A stretch of DNA of 64,000 nucleotides from Mycobacteroides sp. CBMA 271 (GTDB lineage Bacteria; Actinomycetota; Actinomycetes; Mycobacteriales; Mycobacteriaceae). A program made the position numbers and the translations under genes. Of this stretch, positions 8,772-19,359 are shown piece by piece (position 1 is the first letter of the stretch; every line of letters begins with the position of its first letter). Below the pieces are notes generated by a model. That model saw only the letters and a program-made list of their open reading frames with translations, ran no database searches and was not told the origin of the DNA. The DNA is taken from NCBI RefSeq assembly GCF_009729205.1, contig NZ_VTHB01000001.1:124001-188000 (forward strand), written 5' to 3'.

Positions 8772-8988
8772 TCACCGAGAAGACCCGCCTTGGCCAATAA
8801 CTTCTAGGTTGGTGGCCAGAATGGTTAGCAGAGCTATTGTGAATCCGTCGGCATCGAGAAATTCCACTTCATAGGCCGAGGGCTCACTAAAGTGATCTAG
8901 TACCACCGTTCCTTCAGCCCCCCTCCGGCAGATTGTGCTCGGGAATAGGGTGAATCAGCCTGACTATATCGAGCTCTTTTGGGTTCAT
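8772..8988 (-). pseudogene. DUF4926 protein, frameshifted in a G tract
   Basis: From ATG 8986-8988 the frame reads [20 protein letters not shown], then PEGG and a stop. Removing one G from the six-G run (C6 on the plus strand at 8918-8923) restores a single frame that continues [14 protein letters not shown], then [18 protein letters not shown], and ends at 8772. That is an almost textbook DUF4926 protein of about 70 residues (conserved DxVRL, LPxGxxGTVV, YEVEFxDxDG, xxLT). DUF4926 genes usually sit next to DUF6883 genes in toxin/immunity-like pairs. Here it is a frameshifted remnant, or a sequencing error in a homopolymer. An in-frame ATG at 8995-8997 is an alternative start. Confidence 0.75.
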
Positions 8989-9297
8989 ATGTCTCATTTC
9001 CTAGCAGGCCCGCGGGAACAACCGTCACTTCGGCCTCCCCGGTACCGACGATGGCCACATACCAGAAACCGGGATTTAGAATCGGCAGCAGTACCTTGCC
9101 GACGCTCATTGCATGGGTGTAGCCATCGCATTCGCCTCCGAGTGCGAACTTGTCAAACTCGGCCCTAATCATGAACGAACACGTCGCTATCCCCGTGCCG
9201 ACAAACTCCACCCCCACAGTGGTGCCAGGTTCGAACTACGCCAATGCGGATCGGCGGCAAGAGCCAGCTCCCTGGCGCTCTCTGTCACGTCGTTCAT
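8897..9297 (-). pseudogene. Probable decayed hypothetical gene upstream of the DUF4926 remnant
   Basis: From ATG 9295-9297 one frame reads MNDVTESARELALAADPHWR. A second frame takes over after a TAG near 9240 with FEPGTTVGVEFVGTGIATCS and runs to 8897. A one-base change around 9235-9242 would join them into one protein of about 130 residues. The downstream frame contains WYVAIVGTGEAEVTVVP, which looks like real coding sequence. The frame then overruns the DUF4926 start by about 90 bases, which is unusual for an intact gene. I do not recognise the family. Reading it as a broken gene is an inference; an intact short gene from GTG 9217 is the alternative. Confidence 0.4.
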
Positions 9298-9304
9298 AGT
9301 GCTT

Positions 9305-9318
9305 TGACCCTAGGGTCA
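9305..9318. promoter_or_regulatory. 14-bp perfect palindrome, possible operator
   Basis: TGACCCTAGGGTCA is its own reverse complement. It lies 8 bp upstream of the probable start (9297) of the decayed hypothetical gene, where an operator would be expected. No regulator gene is adjacent. Confidence 0.35.
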
Positions 9319-9410
9319 CGAAATGCATTGCACAACAACGTAATTTGCTAGAATCCGCAGATACTAGCGACCACATGCAGACGCATGCGTACGTCAGCCG
9401 ACGCGGTTTC

Positions 9411-9427
9411 TGGATCCTAAGGATCCA
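9411..9427. repeat. Inverted repeat TGGATCCT-A-AGGATCCA
   Basis: Perfect 8-bp arms around a single A, located between the glnD stop (9454) and the decayed region. It is not followed by a T run in either direction, so it is not a convincing intrinsic terminator. It may be a protein-binding site or the scar of an old insertion. Confidence 0.3.
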
Positions 9428-9453
9428 TTGAGAATTTGAGGCTGGAGTTTCCC

Positions 9454-11832
9454 CTAGCTAGCAGCCTTCTTCGGCCCGGGTGCCGCTGCCGGGAGCACCG
9501 AGGCGATGGCGGCCTCCAGCACGGCCTGCTCCGGTCCGGTACTGAGGCAGAAGGTATCGACCACCGACGAACCGAGGGTGTTGACCTTGGCCCACGCAAT
9601 ATCCACCCCATGACGCTCCAGCGTCGCGGTGATGCGCGCCAGCAGCCCCGGCGCATCGGAAGTGCGGATCTCCACGATCTGCTGCTCGGTGTCCCCGGCA
9701 GGCTCGAACCATCGAATGCGTGGTGGCGCGGGGGCGTAATTGGTAGGTACCGCCGGGGCCGGCTCGCCCACCAGACCAGTGCCGAATTGCGCGGCCTCGC
9801 GTTCACGTTCATCGAGCATCGCGATGATGTCGGAATCCCCGTCGAGCGCCGAGATCAACTGTTGACGAAGCAGCCCTGCGGCCGGCGGTGTCCCGAACCG
9901 TGGCGATACCTCGAAGGTATTGATCGCCGATCCGGCGTGGCTGGACACCGCCGCCGAGAACACACGCAACGAATTCAGCGACAGCACCCCGGCGGCCTTG
10001 GAGAGCAGGCCGCGCTGATCTGGCGCGATCATGCTCACGGCATACATGTGGGGCGACCCCGCGGGCACCAACCGTACTTGGACGCCGCCGTCTGCAGCCA
10101 GTGAAAGCAGTTCCGGGTCAATGGGATCGGGCTCGGGCAGCTGCTCGCCGCGCATCACCATCCGGCATTTACGCACCAGTTCCCCGATAAGCGACGCCTT
10201 CCAGTCCCCCCACACGCCCGGACCAGTGGCCAACGAGTCTGCCTCGGCGAGCTGCTGCAGAAGCTCCAAGAGCAGCAGGTCTCCACCCAGCGTATTGACT
10301 ACGGCATCAATGGTTTCCGGGTCCGCAAGATCACGCCGCGTCGCCGTGTTGGGTAGCAGCAGGTGGTACCGCACGATCTTCGACAGCAGCTCCACATCGG
10401 AGGGCCACAACCCCAGCCGGGTTCCGATCTGGACGGCCAATTCAGCGCCGACAACGCTGTGGTCGCCACCGCGCCCCTTACCGATGTCGTGCACCAACGC
10501 GCCCAGTACCAACAAATCGGGCCGGGAGACCCGGGTGGTAAAGGCACTGGCCTGAGCCACTGTCTCAACCAGATGTCGGTCGACGGTCCAAATATGCACA
10601 ATATCGCGTGGTGGCAGGTCTCGTACCGCACCCCATTCAGGAAAAAGCCTGCCCCACAATCCGGTTCGATCTAGCGCCTCGATGGTGGCCACCGCGGAAT
10701 GTCCCGCCTCCAGGACCACCAGCAGATCCTTGAGCGCCTCCCGCGGCCACGGAGTCCGAAGCTCGGGAGCCGATTCGGCAAGACGACCTAACGTGGATGC
10801 CGAGATCGGCAGGCCTGTAGTCGCCGACGCCGCCGCCACCCGCAGTATCAGCGACGGGTCGCGCTCGGGCCGGGCATCGCGGGCCAGTACCACCTCGCCG
10901 GCGTGCTCTACCACGCCTTCGTCAATCGGACGGCGAACGGTGCGGCGCAACATCGAAATACCGCGTCGGGGAATCGAGTTGGTGGCGGTGCGCAGTCCCA
11001 CATCCACCGAGTAGCTGATGGTGCGCGCGGCGTCCGACAGTAGCCGGGCCAAGTCGAACCGATCGCCGATGCGCAATGCTGCGCCTATCTCGTCGGCGAA
11101 TTGGGCCAGCAGTTGGTCGCGGTCCCGCCCTGCAACACGATGCAGTTCGGTGCGCACATCCATAAGAACGGTATGGGCGCCATCAAAGGACTTCGCCAGC
11201 CCACTGTCGGTGAGCTGGGCAATGGCCAACGCACGCAACAGCTGTACGTCACGCAGGCCACCACGGCCCGATTTGAGATCGGGCTCGGCGCGGTGCGCGA
11301 TCTCCCCGCTCCGCCTCCAGCGCGCCTGGGTATAGTCCACCAGTTCGTCAAGGCGCATCCGGATCTGCGAGCGCCACTGCTGGCGCACACCACCGATCAA
11401 CAAACTCGACAGCTGGGCGTCGCCCGCAATATGTCGGGCGTCCAACAGTGCCAGCGCCGCTGACATCTCCTGACCGGCAACCTGCAACGTACCCGCGACC
11501 GTACGAACACTGTGATCGAGCCGAATGTTGGCGTCCCACAGCGGGTACCACAATCCATCTGCGGCCGCGCTGACGGCCTCTGTGCTGAGTGACTCGTCGT
11601 GCAGCAGCACCAGGTCAAGATCCGAGTGCGGCAGCATCTCACGCCTGCCGAGGCCACCCAGCGCCACAATGGCGAATCCACTGGTGTCGGTGATACCGAC
11701 CTCGGTGGCCTTCGACGTCAGCCAGAGCTCACTCAGATCGGTCATCGCCTCGCGAATCGCACCCGCGCTGAGCCTGCCACTATCACTAAGCAACTGCGCC
11801 CTGGCGGCCACGAGGTCCGTTGCGGCGCCCAT
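9454..11832 (-). CDS. glnD: PII nucleotidyltransferase / hydrolase GlnD
   Basis: A 792-residue protein from ATG 11830-11832 ([13 protein letters not shown]). Domains: nucleotidyltransferase with the [20 protein letters not shown] signature (about 70-95), a helical PII-uridylyltransferase linker, an HD phosphohydrolase domain ([17 protein letters not shown]), and two C-terminal ACT domains that sense glutamine. It modifies and demodifies the T-loop tyrosine of PII. In actinobacteria the modification is adenylylation rather than uridylylation (family knowledge). Last gene of the amt-glnB-glnD operon, 32 bp after the glnB stop. An in-frame extension upstream would overlap glnB and is unlikely. 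Confidence 0.95.
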   Translation of the reverse strand: MGAATDLVAARAQLLSDSGRLSAGAIREAMTDLSELWLTSKATEVGITDTSGFAIVALGGLGRREMLPHSDLDLVLLHDESLSTEAVSAAADGLWYPLWDANIRLDHSVRTVAGTLQVAGQEMSAALALLDARHIAGDAQLSSLLIGGVRQQWRSQIRMRLDELVDYTQARWRRSGEIAHRAEPDLKSGRGGLRDVQLLRALAIAQLTDSGLAKSFDGAHTVLMDVRTELHRVAGRDRDQLLAQFADEIGAALRIGDRFDLARLLSDAARTISYSVDVGLRTATNSIPRRGISMLRRTVRRPIDEGVVEHAGEVVLARDARPERDPSLILRVAAASATTGLPISASTLGRLAESAPELRTPWPREALKDLLVVLEAGHSAVATIEALDRTGLWGRLFPEWGAVRDLPPRDIVHIWTVDRHLVETVAQASAFTTRVSRPDLLVLGALVHDIGKGRGGDHSVVGAELAVQIGTRLGLWPSDVELLSKIVRYHLLLPNTATRRDLADPETIDAVVNTLGGDLLLLELLQQLAEADSLATGPGVWGDWKASLIGELVRKCRMVMRGEQLPEPDPIDPELLSLAADGGVQVRLVPAGSPHMYAVSMIAPDQRGLLSKAAGVLSLNSLRVFSAAVSSHAGSAINTFEVSPRFGTPPAAGLLRQQLISALDGDSDIIAMLDEREREAAQFGTGLVGEPAPAVPTNYAPAPPRIRWFEPAGDTEQQIVEIRTSDAPGLLARITATLERHGVDIAWAKVNTLGSSVVDTFCLSTGPEQAVLEAAIASVLPAAAPGPKKAAS

Positions 11833-11864
11833 GTGATTACCGTTCCGCTTGTAGTACTGAGCGG

Positions 11865-13618
<1,754 letters not shown>

Positions 13619-13668
13619 TCCTCTCAGGAAATTTCTGCACGTTGCGCTGTGAAGAATGCTCAGCAGAT

Positions 13669-13706
13669 GTTTCCGAGAAGGCGCGCGTGTGTTTCGCGTC
13701 TGTTAC
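13669..13706 (-). promoter_or_regulatory. GlnR box upstream of amt-glnB-glnD
   Basis: On the minus strand: GTAAC, six bases, GAAAC, six bases, GCGCC, six bases, GAAAC. This fits the actinobacterial GlnR pattern gTnAC-n6-GaAAC-n6-gTnAC-n6-GaAAC, with the third half-site degenerate. It starts at the last base of the ftsY stop codon and ends 51 bp before the amt start codon. It predicts nitrogen-limitation control of the operon by GlnR, which is encoded elsewhere. Confidence 0.7.
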
Positions 13707-15073
13707 TAGCCCAACAGGGCGTCAACGAAGGCGGGCGGCTCAAACGGGGCCAGGTCATCCGGCCCCTCCCCCAGACCAACCAGTTTCACCGGCACACCAA
13801 GCTCGCGTTGTACATGAAAGACGATGCCGCCCTTGGCTGTTCCATCTAGCTTGGTGAGCGCCAGGCCAGTGATGTTCACGACATCGGCGAACACTCGGGC
13901 CTGCGCCAAACCGTTCTGCCCGATGGTGGCATCGAGTACCAAGAGCACCTCGTCCACCTCGGCGCGCCGCTCCACCACACGTTTGATCTTGCCGAGCTCG
14001 TCCATCAGACCGGTCTTCGTGTGCAGTCGTCCGGCGGTGTCGATCACCACCACATCGGCGCCCTCACGGATACCGGCGTCAACGGCATCAAAGGCGACCG
14101 ACGCGGGATCTGCCGACTCGGCACCCCGCACCACCTGCGCACCCACTCGCTGGCCCCAGGCCTGCAGCTGATCGGCGGCGGCCGCCCGGAACGTGTCGGC
14201 AGCACCGAGCACCACCCGGCGCCCGTCGGCCACCAGCACCCGAGCCAGCTTGCCGACAGTGGTGGTCTTACCGGTGCCATTCACCCCGACGACAAGCAGC
14301 ACCGACGGCTTATCGCCGTGCGGCAGCGCCTTGATGGAACGGTCCAAGTCGGGCTGCAGCTCGTCTATCAGCACCTCGCGTAGCAGTGCCCGGGCCTGAA
14401 CCTCGGTCCGCACGCTACGGGCCGCCATCTCGCTGCGCAGCCGGTCCACGATCGAGGTGGTCACCGCGGTGCCGAGGTCGGCAATCAGCAGGGTGTCCTC
14501 GACCTCCTCCCACGATTCCTCGTCGAGATCCCCGGCGCCCAGCAGGCCGAGCAGGCCCCTGCCCACGGCGTTCTGCGAGCTGGCCAGCCGGCCTCGCAAC
14601 CGGTCGAGCCGTCCCGCCACCGGCGCGATCTCGTCCAGCACGGGGATAGGTTCGGGCGCTGGTTCGGGCGCTGGTTCCGGCGCAGGTTCGGGTTCGGGTT
14701 CCGTTTCAGGCTCGATGATGGGCTCGGGCTCGACGGGCTCACGCTCAATGAGGGGCTCGACGGGCTCTGCAACGGGTTCCGGTAGCTGGACATTGGAGAT
14801 AGTGCGACGCGGCGCATCCCGTGGAACTTCCGCGTCATCACCTACGGTGGGTAGCGGGACTGCTTGCGCACCGCCTTCGCTAAAGGTGATGGTGGAACCG
14901 GCGGTGTATCCACCAGATCGGTCGCTCGGTGTGGCACCCTCGGTTACCTCTGTGTTCTTGACGGAACGGGAGAGGCTGATCCGGCGGGAGCGGTAGCGCA
15001 CCAGTCCGAAGACCAATGCAGCAATAACCACGACGGCGACGATCGCAATGGCGATCCACACTTCAAGAGGCAC
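13706..15073 (-). CDS. ftsY: Signal recognition particle receptor FtsY
   Basis: A 455-residue SRP receptor GTPase from GTG 15071-15073 ([12 protein letters not shown]). It starts with a true transmembrane helix (residues 4-26), then a long acidic/proline linker (residues about 85-155) with tandem EP and PAPEPAPEP repeats. The NG domain follows, with [24 protein letters not shown] and [10 protein letters not shown]. It docks the Ffh-ribosome complex at the membrane. Longer in-frame readings overlap the divergent isomerase gene and begin before the natural N-terminus. The gene is followed by amt, but the GlnR box between them suggests a separate promoter for amt. Confidence 0.95.
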   Translation of the reverse strand: MPLEVWIAIAIVAVVVIAALVFGLVRYRSRRISLSRSVKNTEVTEGATPSDRSGGYTAGSTITFSEGGAQAVPLPTVGDDAEVPRDAPRRTISNVQLPEPVAEPVEPLIEREPVEPEPIIEPETEPEPEPAPEPAPEPAPEPIPVLDEIAPVAGRLDRLRGRLASSQNAVGRGLLGLLGAGDLDEESWEEVEDTLLIADLGTAVTTSIVDRLRSEMAARSVRTEVQARALLREVLIDELQPDLDRSIKALPHGDKPSVLLVVGVNGTGKTTTVGKLARVLVADGRRVVLGAADTFRAAAADQLQAWGQRVGAQVVRGAESADPASVAFDAVDAGIREGADVVVIDTAGRLHTKTGLMDELGKIKRVVERRAEVDEVLLVLDATIGQNGLAQARVFADVVNITGLALTKLDGTAKGGIVFHVQRELGVPVKLVGLGEGPDDLAPFEPPAFVDALLG

Positions 15074-15080
15074 CAGGGCA

Positions 15081-16100
15081 TTGTTACAGGAACGCAAGAA
15101 GCGCCACATTGACGCCTGCCTGAGCGATCCAGTGCAGTACGTCACCCGCACCACCGGCCTAGACCGATTCGACCTGCCCTACATGGCGCTGCCGAACTCC
15201 AGCCTCGCCGACGTTGACCTGTCCACCGAATTCCTCGGCAAGAAGCTGGCCGCACCCGTGCTCATCGGGGCGATGACGGGCGGCGCAAAACTCTCGGCCT
15301 CCATCAACCGCAACCTGGCGGCGGCCGCCCAGGAACTGGGCATCGGCATGATGCTGGGCTCGCAGCGGGTGATGTTGGTAAACCCGGAAAGCGCCAACAC
15401 CTTCTCGGTACGCGAGGTGGCGCCCGACATTCTTCTCATCGGCAATATCGGGCTGGCGCAGATCGGCAACATCGCCGATACCGACCGCCTGAATGCCCTG
15501 GTGGGGACGGTGGGAGCGGACGCGCTGGCGGTGCACACCAACCCCCTGCAGGAAGCCGTGCAAGCCGGGGGCGACACCGATTTCACCGGCCAGGTGCATC
15601 GCCTCGCAGAACTCACCCATGCCGTCGAGTTCCCCGTGCTACTCAAGGAGGTCGGCCACGGGATCGGCGGCGCCTCCGCGCGCCGGCTCGGCGGGTGCCG
15701 ACTAGCCGCGATCGACGTCGCGGGCGCGGGCGGCACCTCATGGGCCCGCGTCGAGCAGTTCGTCCGCTCCGGCGCCATCACCTCACCCGAGCTGGCCGAA
15801 TGGGGCATCCCGACGGCGGATGCACTCGTCGAGGTACACGCCGAACTGCCGCATGTGCCGCTCATCGGTTCGGGTGGGATACGCACCGGCATGGACGCCG
15901 CGAAGGCCATCGCGCTGGGAGCCAGTGTCGTCGCGGTCGCACTTCCGCTCCTGGCACCCGCGGTGCAATCCCCGCAGGCGGTGATCGCCTGGCTCGAACA
16001 GTTCCTCGACGAGCTGCGCATCGTCATGCACTGCGCCGACGTCAGCACCATCGCAGGTCTGCGGCGAATTTCACTGCGTCCCCGTTCAAGCCCCCGCTAA
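15081..16100 (+). CDS. fni: Type 2 isopentenyl-diphosphate delta-isomerase
   Basis: An FMN- and NADPH-dependent IPP/DMAPP isomerase of 339 residues from TTG 15081 ([14 protein letters not shown]). Diagnostic motifs: RKKRHID at the N-terminus, [21 protein letters not shown] (substrate site), [21 protein letters not shown] and [10 protein letters not shown] (phosphate-binding). It interconverts the five-carbon isoprenoid precursors. An ATG at 15048 would add eleven residues and overlap the divergent ftsY; relatives begin close to RKRRHID, so the TTG is preferred, with AGAGG about 10 bases upstream. Type 1 Idi is the usual mycobacterial enzyme, so this is an additional or alternative isomerase. 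Confidence 0.88.
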   Translation: MLQERKKRHIDACLSDPVQYVTRTTGLDRFDLPYMALPNSSLADVDLSTEFLGKKLAAPVLIGAMTGGAKLSASINRNLAAAAQELGIGMMLGSQRVMLVNPESANTFSVREVAPDILLIGNIGLAQIGNIADTDRLNALVGTVGADALAVHTNPLQEAVQAGGDTDFTGQVHRLAELTHAVEFPVLLKEVGHGIGGASARRLGGCRLAAIDVAGAGGTSWARVEQFVRSGAITSPELAEWGIPTADALVEVHAELPHVPLIGSGGIRTGMDAAKAIALGASVVAVALPLLAPAVQSPQAVIAWLEQFLDELRIVMHCADVSTIAGLRRISLRPRSSPR

Positions 16101-16156
16101 ACCGAAGACAACCGTCATACACTTCGGGAGTCACATCGTCCCAGGAGGTTCTTGAC

Positions 16157-16693
16157 ATGAATATCCGACTCGGGGGACGTAAGAAGTTTCGGGCTCAAAA
16201 GGTTCAGGCACTGACGCGATCCCTAGCGGTCGTGTTCGCTGCGTTGTTGCTGTCGACGAGCATGGTGCGGGCGCCCAGCGCGCGCGCCGATAGCCTGCTC
16301 GATTTCACCGGCACCACCGTCTCGGGTGCCCCGTTCAACGGCGCCAGCCTCAAGGGTAAGCCGGTGGTCTTGTGGTTCTGGGCGGCGTACTGCCCGTTCT
16401 GCAATGGCGAGGGACCGCACGTGAGCGCGGTATCCGCGGCTAATCCCCGGGTCACCTTCCTCGGGATCTCCGGCCGGGGTTCCGTCGGTGAGATGGAGGG
16501 CTTCATCTCGCGGTACAACCTCCACTTCACCAATCTCAACGATGCCGACGGATCGCTGTGGCGGCAGTTCGGAGTGCCCTGGCAGCCGGCGTATCTGTTC
16601 ATCAATTCCAACGGCACCTCGGATTTTGTGAACAACCCGACGTCGTCGATGTCCGAGCAGGAGCTGAGTGACCGGGTGAAGGCACTCACCTGA
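16157..16693 (+). CDS. Secreted thioredoxin-fold protein, MPT53/DsbE-like
   Basis: A 178-residue exported protein from ATG 16157, preceded by a strong AGGAGG. The signal peptide has a charged N-region and ends at SARADS (residues 41-46). The thioredoxin fold shows WFWAAYCPFCNGE with active-site Cys79 and Cys82 and a cis-proline in GVPWQPAYLF. It resembles M. tuberculosis MPT53 (Rv2878c), an extracytoplasmic disulfide oxidant/reductant. The next gene encodes CcdA, the membrane partner that passes electrons to such proteins; their stop and start overlap. Role: disulfide formation or repair in exported proteins. Confidence 0.9.
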   Translation: MNIRLGGRKKFRAQKVQALTRSLAVVFAALLLSTSMVRAPSARADSLLDFTGTTVSGAPFNGASLKGKPVVLWFWAAYCPFCNGEGPHVSAVSAANPRVTFLGISGRGSVGEMEGFISRYNLHFTNLNDADGSLWRQFGVPWQPAYLFINSNGTSDFVNNPTSSMSEQELSDRVKALT

Positions 16694-17526
16694 CATCACT
16701 GGCCTTCGCGGCCGGGCTGATTGCCGCGCTCAACCCGTGCGGTTTCGCGCTACTCCCGGTCTATCTCGCGCTCGTGGTGCGGGGCCCTGGCGCCGAGATC
16801 GGTAAGTCGCGGGCGGTGGCTCGCGCCGTGGTGGCCACCGTGGTGATGGCGGGCGGATTCGTCGCGGTGTTCACCGTTTTCGGGCTGTTGACGGTGTCGG
16901 TCGCGTCCGTGGTGCAGCGCTATCTGCCGTTCGTGACCGTGGTTTTCGGAATCGGTCTCGTGATCCTGGGCTTGTGGCTGCTGTCGGGCCGCGACATCAT
17001 CGCGCTCATGCCCAAGGTGCTGGACGCGAACGCGCCGACCACCCGGTTGGGCTCGATGTTCGGTTATGGCGTGGGCTATGCGGTGGCCTCACTGTCCTGC
17101 ACGATCGGCCCTTTTCTCGCCGTCACCAGCACGACGTTCGAGAGTGGCTCCTTTGTCGACGGCGTGATGGTCTATCTGTCCTACGCGGCTGGCATCACCC
17201 TGGTGGTGGGGACGCTGGCCATGTCCACAGCCCTGGCCAGCACCGTGCTGCTGAACGGCATGCGGCGGATGCTGCCGTACCTGAACCGGATCAGCGGCGC
17301 CATCCTCTTGGTGGTCGGCGCCTACGTGGGCTATTACGGCAGCTACGAGGTCAGGCTGTTCCACGCCAATGGCAACCCTGACGACCCGATCATCAACGCG
17401 GCAGGCAAGATTCAGCGCACCATCTCCGGCTGGGTGTACCTGCACGGCGCCTGGCCGTGGTTGTTGGTCCTCGGGCTGGTGGCGGTCGGCGCGGCCATCT
17501 GGTGGCGCAATACGGTCAAGGAATAG
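16690..17526 (+). CDS. ccdA: CcdA/DsbD-like thiol-disulfide transporter, apparent CTG start
   Basis: A 278-residue membrane protein with six to seven helices. The two CcdA cysteines are present: Cys17 in AALNPCGFALLP and Cys138 in ASLSCTIGPF. It carries reducing equivalents across the membrane to thioredoxin-like proteins such as the upstream MPT53 homologue. The first helix with NPCGF is essential, yet between the in-frame TGA at 16669 and GTG 16774 there is no ATG, GTG or TTG. The only sensible start is CTG 16690, which overlaps the previous stop as CTGA. Beginning at GTG 16774 would delete the first helix and its cysteine. The C-terminal region ends in one more helix before NTVKE. Confidence 0.8.
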   Translation: MTSLAFAAGLIAALNPCGFALLPVYLALVVRGPGAEIGKSRAVARAVVATVVMAGGFVAVFTVFGLLTVSVASVVQRYLPFVTVVFGIGLVILGLWLLSGRDIIALMPKVLDANAPTTRLGSMFGYGVGYAVASLSCTIGPFLAVTSTTFESGSFVDGVMVYLSYAAGITLVVGTLAMSTALASTVLLNGMRRMLPYLNRISGAILLVVGAYVGYYGSYEVRLFHANGNPDDPIINAAGKIQRTISGWVYLHGAWPWLLVLGLVAVGAAIWWRNTVKE

Positions 17527-17551
17527 CCCATCCGGGCGTAGCATCATATGC

Positions 17552-17665
17552 ATGACTAGCAATGAGACTGCTGCACCCGAAAAAGCAGGGACCTGCGACA
17601 ACCCGAACTGCACCTGCACCGATTGTCAGTGTGGGGCCAATTGCAGCTGTGGTGCCGATAAGTAA
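17552..17665 (+). CDS. Small cysteine-rich metallothionein-like protein
   Basis: A 37-residue protein (ATG 17552) with seven cysteines packed in the last 23 residues: C15, C20, C22, C25, C27, C31 and C33, in CxC and CxxC spacing (NCTCTDCQCGANCSC). No hydrophobic core is visible, so a metal cluster must hold it together. This is the composition of bacterial metallothioneins that bind Cu(I), Zn(II) or Cd(II). It does not resemble the longer copper protein MymT. It follows the mpt53-ccdA thiol pair by 25 bp and may be in the same transcript. It is easily missed because of its size. Confidence 0.65.
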   Translation: MTSNETAAPEKAGTCDNPNCTCTDCQCGANCSCGADK

Positions 17666-17688
17666 CCCCGCTTGGGTTAAAGGAATAT

Positions 17689-17706
17689 CGCCGAAGACAA
17701 TCGGCG
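17689..17706 (+). terminator. Small hairpin after the metallothionein gene
   Basis: CGCCGA, loop AGACAA, TCGGCG: a perfect 6-bp stem with a 6-base loop between the metallothionein stop and the next GTG start. There is no U run, as is common for mycobacterial terminators. It could equally be in the leader of the next gene. Confidence 0.3.
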
Positions 17707-17718
17707 TTAACTAGGTTC

Positions 17719-18555
17719 GTGACGACACCCGCTCTCGCGCCTTACGGATTCTTCACCCTCTACTCGGCGGTGGACGCAGAGCTCCTGCGCGCCGTCGAGA
17801 ACTTTGGCTTCGACACTGCATGGCTAGGCGGTTCTCCCCCCGCCGATCTGCCGTGGGTGGACCCGCTCCTCTCCGCCACCGAGCGGATCAGAATCGTGAC
17901 CGCGATCGTGAACATCTGGTCCGCGCCCGCCCGCGAGGTGGGTGCTTCGTGGCAGCGCATCGAGGCCGCTCATCCCGGGCGCTTCATCCTCGGCATCGGC
18001 GCCGGCCACCCCGAAATCGACAGCGGCGTCTCCTACAAGCCGTACACCGGGTTGGTCGAGTACCTCAATGTGCTCGACGAGGTCGGTGTCCCGAAGGAGG
18101 GTCGAGGGCTCGCCGCGCTGGCCGAGAAATCGCTCAAGCTCGCCGCGGAGCGCTCGGCGCTGGCTCATCCTTACCTCACGCCACCATCGCATACCCGTTG
18201 GGCGCGTGATCTTCTAGGGCCTGACGCGATCATCGTGCCCGAGCAGAAGGTGGTGCTAACCACCGATATCGACGAGGCCCGCACGCTCGGCCGCCAAGCT
18301 CTCGACATGTATCTCGGACTGACCAACTACCTGACGATGCTGGAGCGTTTCGCCGGCAGCAAGGAGGACCTGGTCAAGCCCGGCAGCGACAAGCTGGTGG
18401 ATTCCCTTGTCGCATACGGCACTCCGGAGCAGATCGCGGCGCGCCTGCAGGAGCATCGGGACGCCGGGGCCACCCAAGTGGCCATTCAGGTGCTGGGCGA
18501 TCCCGCCAAACGTGCTGAAACGCTAGGCGTTTTGGCCCGAGAGCTGGGTCTCTAG
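17719..18555 (+). CDS. LLM-class F420-dependent oxidoreductase (TIGR03620-like)
   Basis: A 278-residue luciferase-like protein from GTG 17719. It has GFDTAWLGGSP, an internal strand RIRIVTAIVNIWSA, HPGRFILGIGAGHPE and the C-terminal YGTPEQIAARLQEHRDAGAT, features of the short F420-associated subgroup TIGR03620. Substrate unknown. Its last eleven codons (encoding GVLARELGL and the stop) lie inside a sequence that is repeated at the 3' end of smc. This suggests that it once ended convergently on smc with a 33-bp overlap before the lipoprotein segment was inserted. Confidence 0.85.
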   Translation: MTTPALAPYGFFTLYSAVDAELLRAVENFGFDTAWLGGSPPADLPWVDPLLSATERIRIVTAIVNIWSAPAREVGASWQRIEAAHPGRFILGIGAGHPEIDSGVSYKPYTGLVEYLNVLDEVGVPKEGRGLAALAEKSLKLAAERSALAHPYLTPPSHTRWARDLLGPDAIIVPEQKVVLTTDIDEARTLGRQALDMYLGLTNYLTMLERFAGSKEDLVKPGSDKLVDSLVAYGTPEQIAARLQEHRDAGATQVAIQVLGDPAKRAETLGVLARELGL

Positions 18556-18624
18556 TCCGCGCATACTCTGCGAAACCACCTCGTGATGCCGTCGACGACG
18601 GACTGAGAACGAGCTGCGACTTCT
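18521..18624. repeat. Degenerate copy of the smc 3' end (copy 1)
   Basis: 44 bases from 18521 are identical to 19360-19403. Similarity then continues with a few changes to about 18594, and a 14-base block (18611-18624) matches 19503-19516. The spacing shows a deletion of about 53 bp in this copy. On the minus strand it encodes the last residues of SMC (ending [10 protein letters not shown]). Together with copy 2 it brackets the lipoprotein gene. Confidence 0.8.
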
Positions 18625-18797
18625 AGCCGCCAGTTTGTCGGACAATCGCAGTACCGTTCCGCGCGTCCGTGTTTGTATTCTCTTTCGGGGTTCTTCTGGG
18701 CACGACAAGACCATTCCAGCGTCTTTCGGCCCGGAAGAGTTCGAGGCACGACCAACGATACGAGCTATGTCTACGCGTTAGGTGCGGTGGCAGATCT

Positions 18798-19343
18798 ATG
18801 CAGAATGAACAAGCAGTCCGACACAACGCTGGAATCAGCGCGGCAATCTTCGCCATTTGTATGGCGGTAAGCAGCTGCGCGTCCGAACCAATCACGGGGC
18901 CAACGACATTACCCGTGAGCGGTCAGTGGGACATGTGCGGCAGCTTCTCGGCAGAAATCGAACATAAAGCCGGATTCGTTAGTCCGAGCGCTGAGGACCT
19001 GGACAAGGGCTATGAACCCAACGGGGCGGCGGGGGCCGATCCGAATATGTGTGACCGGATGACCAACGATCTCAGTTTGATGTTCTCGACCTGGAGCGAG
19101 ACAGCGTACGCCCAGAAGCACGGACCGGGTTCGCCCGCCTATAGCAACGCCACAACAGTCACCATCGACGGACGATCGGCTGCCGAGTCACACGACAGCG
19201 ATCACGACTGCCGCCTGGAATTTCATGTACCAAGCGGGAAGATTGTCGTCATGACGGCACATACCCGCACCAAAGGCGCGACGCCAGCATGCTCTCGGCT
19301 CATCGCTGTAGCGACCACACTGTCCTCAGTTATGCCGCATTGA
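18798..19343 (+). CDS. Putative DUF3558-like lipoprotein
   Basis: A 181-residue protein from ATG 18798 (MQNEQAVRHNAG). Hydrophobic helix then a lipobox AVSSC with Cys27 as the lipidation site. The mature part starts SGQWDMCGSFSAE and contains three to four further cysteines, including DPNMCDRMTND and HDCRLEFHV. The layout resembles the DUF3558 family of actinobacterial lipoproteins; that call is tentative. It is isolated between two copies of the smc 3' end, and its GC content (about 55% in sampled lines) is lower than that of the neighbouring core genes, so it was probably acquired. In-frame upstream reading to 18669 has no signal peptide. Confidence 0.6.
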   Translation: MQNEQAVRHNAGISAAIFAICMAVSSCASEPITGPTTLPVSGQWDMCGSFSAEIEHKAGFVSPSAEDLDKGYEPNGAAGADPNMCDRMTNDLSLMFSTWSETAYAQKHGPGSPAYSNATTVTIDGRSAAESHDSDHDCRLEFHVPSGKIVVMTAHTRTKGATPACSRLIAVATTLSSVMPH

Positions 19344-19359
19344 TCACCGGGAGGCAAGG

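Noticed and set aside
9411..9427. Intrinsic terminator for glnD
   Set aside because: The inverted repeat has no adjacent T run and its AT-rich centre would give a weak hairpin; left as an unexplained repeat.
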